From Pseudomonadota bacterium (GTDB taxonomy: Bacteria > Pseudomonadota > Gammaproteobacteria > Burkholderiales > Burkholderiaceae_C), in the NCBI GenBank assembly GCA_023387335.1, contig JAEWIF010000052.1, positions 62,001 to 126,000 of the forward strand: a stretch of DNA of 64,000 nt, written 5' to 3'. A program made the position numbers and the translations under genes. Below, in pieces: positions 60,554 to 64,000 of the stretch; position 1 is the first letter of the stretch, and every line of letters starts with the position of its first letter. The notes under the pieces are model-generated. The model was not told the origin of the DNA. It saw only the letters and a list, made by a program, of their open reading frames with translations, and did not search any database.

Positions 60554-61465
60554 TCAGGCCGGCTGAAGCTGAACCTGGAGACGCACGCCCGAGGCTTCGA
60601 TCCTGGCGAGATCCATGGTGAACCGCGATGGACCGCCGTCGACCGAAACCTGGAGCGTGAGCGCTCCCGACAGCTGGTCGCACAGCAGCCGCTTGCCACC
60701 CCATGCCGATTTCACGTTCCTCAGCGACAGCGATGCGACCTCGACCGTGAGGCCGCGCCCGACGGCCTGGGAGTGGAGGCGAACCACGTTGCGGCCCTCG
60801 GCACGCCCCACGAACTCGGCTTGCGCGAAAGGCGCGGCGAAAGGTCCGTCGCCGAGCTGGACCTCGCCCGACACCGCCGTCCGGTCGAACAGCAGGCGCG
60901 CCTGCTCGGTGAGGCCGTGCGACTGTCCGCCCAGGGGCTGGCCCAGCACCCACTCGGCGAACGGTTGCAGCTGCAGGCTGCCGCGGTCCCCCTGGCGCTC
61001 GTAGGCCACGCCCGGCACCGGCGAAGACGCGAACTGGTAGAGATAGCTGCGCCCGTTGGGCGCATCGACATGGACGCCGAGGCGGCTCGCGCCCATGCGC
61101 GAATCCGGGCCCACGTGCTCGACCGTGGCGGCGTTGAAGTCGATCCGGCCCTGGCGCAGGGGCACGGTCACGTCCGCATCGAACATCAGGTGCGCATCGA
61201 CGATCTCCGCGCGCAGGGTGCCGTCCGCCGCGGCGAGCGGGCCCAGCGTCCAGGAACCGGCGGCCGGAGCGAGGGCCTTGTCGAACGCCAGCTTGCCGGA
61301 CAGGCGCAGCGACGCCACTTCCAGCCTTCGGATGCCGATCTCGAGCGCGCCGTCCTTCGCGGCACTCGTCGTGAGGCCTTCGAGCGAGACCCGGTCGCCC
61401 GCGAGCGTCGAACCCAGGATGGCATCGATGAGCGAAGGTGCGAGCGCGGCCGTCATGAAAAGCAT
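60554..61465 (-). CDS. Hypothetical beta-rich protein
   Basis: A 303-residue protein with a repeating pattern of short strands and alternating hydrophobics (DRVSLEGLTTSAAKDGALEI, RLEVASLRLSGKLAFDK, GRIDFNAATVEHVG). The pattern suggests a beta-helix or AsmA-like extended sheet, without an evident signal peptide. The start MLFMTAALAPS has only a weak ribosome site; the frame is open further upstream. No family recognised. It is divergent from the SDR gene. Confidence 0.55.
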   Translation of the reverse strand: MLFMTAALAPSLIDAILGSTLAGDRVSLEGLTTSAAKDGALEIGIRRLEVASLRLSGKLAFDKALAPAAGSWTLGPLAAADGTLRAEIVDAHLMFDADVTVPLRQGRIDFNAATVEHVGPDSRMGASRLGVHVDAPNGRSYLYQFASSPVPGVAYERQGDRGSLQLQPFAEWVLGQPLGGQSHGLTEQARLLFDRTAVSGEVQLGDGPFAAPFAQAEFVGRAEGRNVVRLHSQAVGRGLTVEVASLSLRNVKSAWGGKRLLCDQLSGALTLQVSVDGGPSRFTMDLARIEASGVRLQVQLQPA

Positions 61466-61526
61466 GTTGGCAGGATTTCTTCGGGTAAGGTGGCGCGACG
61501 AGAACGATGCTGGAAGGAAGAACGAG

Positions 61527-62228
61527 ATGAGCGAACGGGTGGCGTTGATCACCGCCGGCGGCAGCGGCATGGGCGCGGCGGCCGCGCGCCGGCTGGCGGC
61601 GGATGGGTTCAAGGTGGGCGTGCTGTCGTCGTCCGGCAAGGGCGAGGCGCTGGCGAGCGAACTCGGCGGCGTGGGCGTGACGGGTTCGAACCAGTCGACC
61701 GAGGCGGTGGCGGAACTGGTCGAGCTCGCGATGTCGCGCTGGGGCCGCATCGACGTGCTGGTGAACAGCGCCGGCCACGGCCCGCGGGCGGCGATCCTGG
61801 AGATCTCCGACGAGGACTGGCACAAGGGGATGGAAACCTACCTGCTGAACGTGGTGCGGGCGACGCGGCTGGTCGCGCCGATCATGAAGGCGCAGCAGGG
61901 CGGCGCGATCATCAACATCTCCACCGCGTGGGCCTTCGAGCCGAGCGAGCAGTTCCCGACGTCCGCGGTCTTCCGGGCCGGGCTGGCCGCGTTCACCAAG
62001 ATCTTCTGCGACACCCATGCGCCGTTCAACGTGCGCATGAACAACGTGCTTCCGGGCTGGGTCGACAGCCTTCCCGCCACCGAGGCGAGGCGCGAGAGCG
62101 TTCCGCTGGGGCGCTACGGCAAGAGCGAGGAGATCGCCGCGACCATCGCCTTCCTGGCTTCGGAAGGCGCGGCCTACATCACCGGCCAGAACCTGCGGGT
62201 GGACGGCGGACTGACGCGGTCCGTCTGA
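61527..62228 (+). CDS. SDR-family protein lacking the usual YxxxK catalytic pair
   Basis: A 233-residue short-chain dehydrogenase/reductase fold. The cofactor motif TAGGSGMG (9-16) and LVNSAG, and a Ser at the expected place (S132 in INISTAW), are present. Where classical SDRs have YxxxK the sequence is PTSAVFRAGL, so Ser146 and Arg150 take the places of Tyr and Lys. It ends with the usual INXRVDGG-type segment (NLRVDGG). It may be inactive as a dehydrogenase or use another mechanism. GGAAGGAAGAACGAG precedes the ATG. Confidence 0.85.
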   Translation: MSERVALITAGGSGMGAAAARRLAADGFKVGVLSSSGKGEALASELGGVGVTGSNQSTEAVAELVELAMSRWGRIDVLVNSAGHGPRAAILEISDEDWHKGMETYLLNVVRATRLVAPIMKAQQGGAIINISTAWAFEPSEQFPTSAVFRAGLAAFTKIFCDTHAPFNVRMNNVLPGWVDSLPATEARRESVPLGRYGKSEEIAATIAFLASEGAAYITGQNLRVDGGLTRSV

Positions 62229-62243
62229 GCGCGGCCGGCGCCG

Positions 62244-63032
62244 TCAGAGGAAGGCGGCTCGGATGCGGCCGATCCAGCCGAAGTCCGCTTCCACCTGCTG
62301 GCCGGGCACGACCGGGATCGGCGCGACGCAGGCGCCCGTCGTGACGAACTGGCCGCCTTCGATCGTCCGGCCCGCCGCCCCCAGTTCGTTGACCAGCCAC
62401 ACCAGCGCCTCTACCGGGTCGCCCAGCACGTTGCGCCCTATTCCTTGCGGGCGGCGGCCGTCGCTCACCACGGCCTGCACTTGCAGCGCGGGCAGTTCCC
62501 GCACGCGGGCGTCCGGCGCCACCGGCGCGCCCACCAGCATGTCGTTGGTGCAGGCGCAGTCGGCGATCAGCTGCGCCTCGCCGGCGCGCTCGAACTGGAG
62601 GAAGCGTGAATCCGGCACCTCGATGCCGGGATGCAGCGAAGCCACCGCGGCCAGCACCTCGTCGCGCTCGTAGCGCTCCGCGCGCGGCGCGAGCGTTCGG
62701 CCGAAGCGGAACACGATCTCGCATTCGGCGACCCGCATGCGGTTGGCCTGCAGCGAGATCTGCGCGCCGTCTTCCCGGACGCGGTGCGCGAACACCGGGC
62801 CGGCGATCGGGCCGCTCACCGCGATGTGCTGCTGTCCGGCCACGCTGGTGGCGGCGATCTTCCAGCCGGCGACCGCCTGGCCCAGCACGCCGGACCACAG
62901 CGACTGGACGGCGTAGCCTTCGGCGCGGCTCGTCGGCCGGCATTCCGCCGGCAAGGCATCGATGTGGTTGCCGGCGCTCCAGCTGTGGGCAAGCCGCTGC
63001 GCGGCGGCGAGGGGGATGTCGGAGTCGTGCAT
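62244..63032 (-). CDS. 2-keto-4-pentenoate hydratase / fumarylacetoacetate hydrolase family protein
   Basis: A 262-residue MhpD-like protein. The segment GWKIAATSVAGQQHIAVSGP (hydratase cofactor-like loop), the metal ligand pair in VAECEIVFRFGR (Glu-x-Glu), IEVPDSRFL, and DCACTNDMLVGAPV match the family. It hydrates 2-hydroxypenta-2,4-dienoate in aromatic meta-cleavage, or decarboxylates related acids. No other meta-pathway genes are nearby, so the role in this location is unclear. It converges on the SDR gene. Confidence 0.85.
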   Translation of the reverse strand: MHDSDIPLAAAQRLAHSWSAGNHIDALPAECRPTSRAEGYAVQSLWSGVLGQAVAGWKIAATSVAGQQHIAVSGPIAGPVFAHRVREDGAQISLQANRMRVAECEIVFRFGRTLAPRAERYERDEVLAAVASLHPGIEVPDSRFLQFERAGEAQLIADCACTNDMLVGAPVAPDARVRELPALQVQAVVSDGRRPQGIGRNVLGDPVEALVWLVNELGAAGRTIEGGQFVTTGACVAPIPVVPGQQVEADFGWIGRIRAAFL

Positions 63033-63067
63033 GGCGCGGATGCTAGCGCCCCGCGCGACGGCTCCCG

Positions 63068-63400
63068 CTACTTGATGGACAGGACGTACTCGGCCAGCTT
63101 CTTCGCATCGGCCTCCGAGACCTGGGGCTGCGGCGGCATCGGCAACTCACCCCAGACGCCGCCCCCGCCTTCGCGGATCTTCCTGGCCAGCCTGTCCACG
63201 GCCCCGCTGTCGCCGCTGTACTTGGCGGCCACTTCCTTGAGGGGCGGGCCCACCCGTTTCTGGTCGATGGTGTGGCACGCCATGCAGTTGGACTTCTTGA
63301 ACAGTTCCTCGTCCGCGAGCGCGGATCCGGAAGCGAGCAGGCAGGCGCCGGCGGCGGCCGAGGCCACCGCTTCGCGCATCGTCATCGAAGCCGCCTTCAT
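63068..63400 (-). CDS. Small c-type cytochrome, partner of the PQQ dehydrogenase at the edge
   Basis: A 110-residue exported protein with signal peptide and one heme site (NCMACHTID, CxxCH) and an axial Met in ELPMPPQPQVS. It resembles class I cytochrome c551/c552. It lies 4 bp downstream of a PQQ dehydrogenase gene and should take its electrons. Confidence 0.92.
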   Translation of the reverse strand: MKAASMTMREAVASAAAGACLLASGSALADEELFKKSNCMACHTIDQKRVGPPLKEVAAKYSGDSGAVDRLARKIREGGGGVWGELPMPPQPQVSEADAKKLAEYVLSIK

Positions 63401-63404
63401 GCGA

Positions 63405-64000
63405 TCAGCTCGGCGTCATCCGGTAGATCTCGCCCTCGTCCGTGGCCACGTACAGGTTGCCGTCCGGCCCCTGCACCGCCGAGCGGAAGCGGCCCGCCGG
63501 CATCGGCAGCGACATGATGGTCCGCTTCGCCGTCGCGCCGTCCGGGCTGATGTCCAGCACGTCGAGGCGATTGCCGACGGGCGTTCCGTGGATGCCGATG
63601 CCCATGTAGGTCACCACCATCTTTCCGTCCCAGCCCTTCCACTGCTTGCCGTTCAGGAAGGTGCCGGACGACATCCCCTGGGACATGCCCTCGTTGGTCC
63701 AGGCCGGCTTCATCGCGTTCGGATAGGTCTTGAGGTCCGTCATCGGCATGAAGGCCGATCGTTCCTTGTTGGGCATGGCGCCCATCTGGTTCGGGCTGTA
63801 GCCGCAATAGCGGTCGGGGCAGTCGCCGCGGCCATTGACGTTGGAGCGCGGATCCCATCCGCTGTTGCCGCCGGGCACCAGCGCGGTCACTTCATCCGTG
63901 TGCCAGGGGCCGTTCTCGATCGTGAAGGGCTGGTTGGTCCCGGGGCGGAAGGCGATCCCCTGGGGATTGCGGTGGCCGTAGGTGTAGACGCGCGGATCGA
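63405..64000 (-). CDS. PQQ-dependent sugar dehydrogenase (GDH-B type), C-terminal part
   Basis: The frame is open to the window edge, so the N-terminus is missing; about 198 codons are visible. HRNPQGIAFRPGTNQ with GPWHTDEVTAL, then GGNSGWDPR and the late GRFRSAVQGPDGNLYVATD, match the soluble quinoprotein glucose/sorbosone dehydrogenase family. It probably oxidises a sugar in the periplasm and hands electrons to the downstream cytochrome. It is a second dehydrogenase/cytochrome pair, distinct from that at 29-31 kb. Confidence 0.88.
   Translation of the reverse strand, partial: DPRVYTYGHRNPQGIAFRPGTNQPFTIENGPWHTDEVTALVPGGNSGWDPRSNVNGRGDCPDRYCGYSPNQMGAMPNKERSAFMPMTDLKTYPNAMKPAWTNEGMSQGMSSGTFLNGKQWKGWDGKMVVTYMGIGIHGTPVGNRLDVLDISPDGATAKRTIMSLPMPAGRFRSAVQGPDGNLYVATDEGEIYRMTPS

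Overview
The window is about 64 kb of very GC-rich (roughly 70 %) bacterial chromosome with tightly packed genes. No tRNA, rRNA, IS element, phage gene or CRISPR array was seen. Five Bug-family (TctC-like) periplasmic binding proteins without TctA/TctB membrane partners, four LysR regulators, CaiB and CitE enzymes, TcuAB and many small lipoproteins point to a free-living betaproteobacterium of the Burkholderiales, most like Comamonadaceae (Ramlibacter or Variovorax type). This placement is inferred from gene content; no search was run.

The window reads as a string of small catabolic islands, most with their own regulator. (1) 0.4-5.2 kb: LysR, phosphonoacetate hydrolase (phnA), Bug protein and Na/Pi cotransporter, an apparent phosphonoacetate-use locus. 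(2) 7.5-10.2 kb: a TfdA-like 2-oxoglutarate dioxygenase and Bug protein, divergent from an IclR regulator. (3) 14.7-17.6 kb: small lipoprotein, D-threonine aldolase/D-serine dehydratase-like enzyme, RidA and a CapA-like phosphatase. (4) 17.7-24.5 kb: a PtxS-like LacI regulator with three near-identical operators, a complete amino-acid-type ABC transporter, then kguE, kguK and kguD. This looks like a 2-ketogluconate pathway in which an ABC importer replaces the usual MFS carrier, and it is the most notable system here. (5) 34-37.5 kb: LysR, Bug protein and FAD oxidoreductase. (6) 42.8-46.5 kb: Bug protein divergent from tcuA-tcuB (tricarballylate or related acid oxidation). (7) 55-59 kb: LysR divergent from Bug protein, CaiB CoA-transferase and CitE-like lyase.

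Between these lie stress and housekeeping genes: katG, an MBL hydrolase, a TerC protein under a yybP-ykoY (Mn2+) riboswitch, a CBS-BON/MarR/PAS operon with a perfect palindrome at its promoter, a large hybrid histidine kinase, AzlCD, an ECF sigma factor behind a di-heme cytochrome, and two PQQ-type sugar dehydrogenase/cytochrome c pairs (29-31 kb and at the right edge). Several lipoproteins, two SGNH hydrolases and a GH18-like protein suggest secreted functions; a CRP-type site lies upstream of the GH18-like gene.

The first gene (MBL fold) and the last (PQQ dehydrogenase) are cut by the window edges. All functional names come from recognising motifs by eye and from memory of the families.
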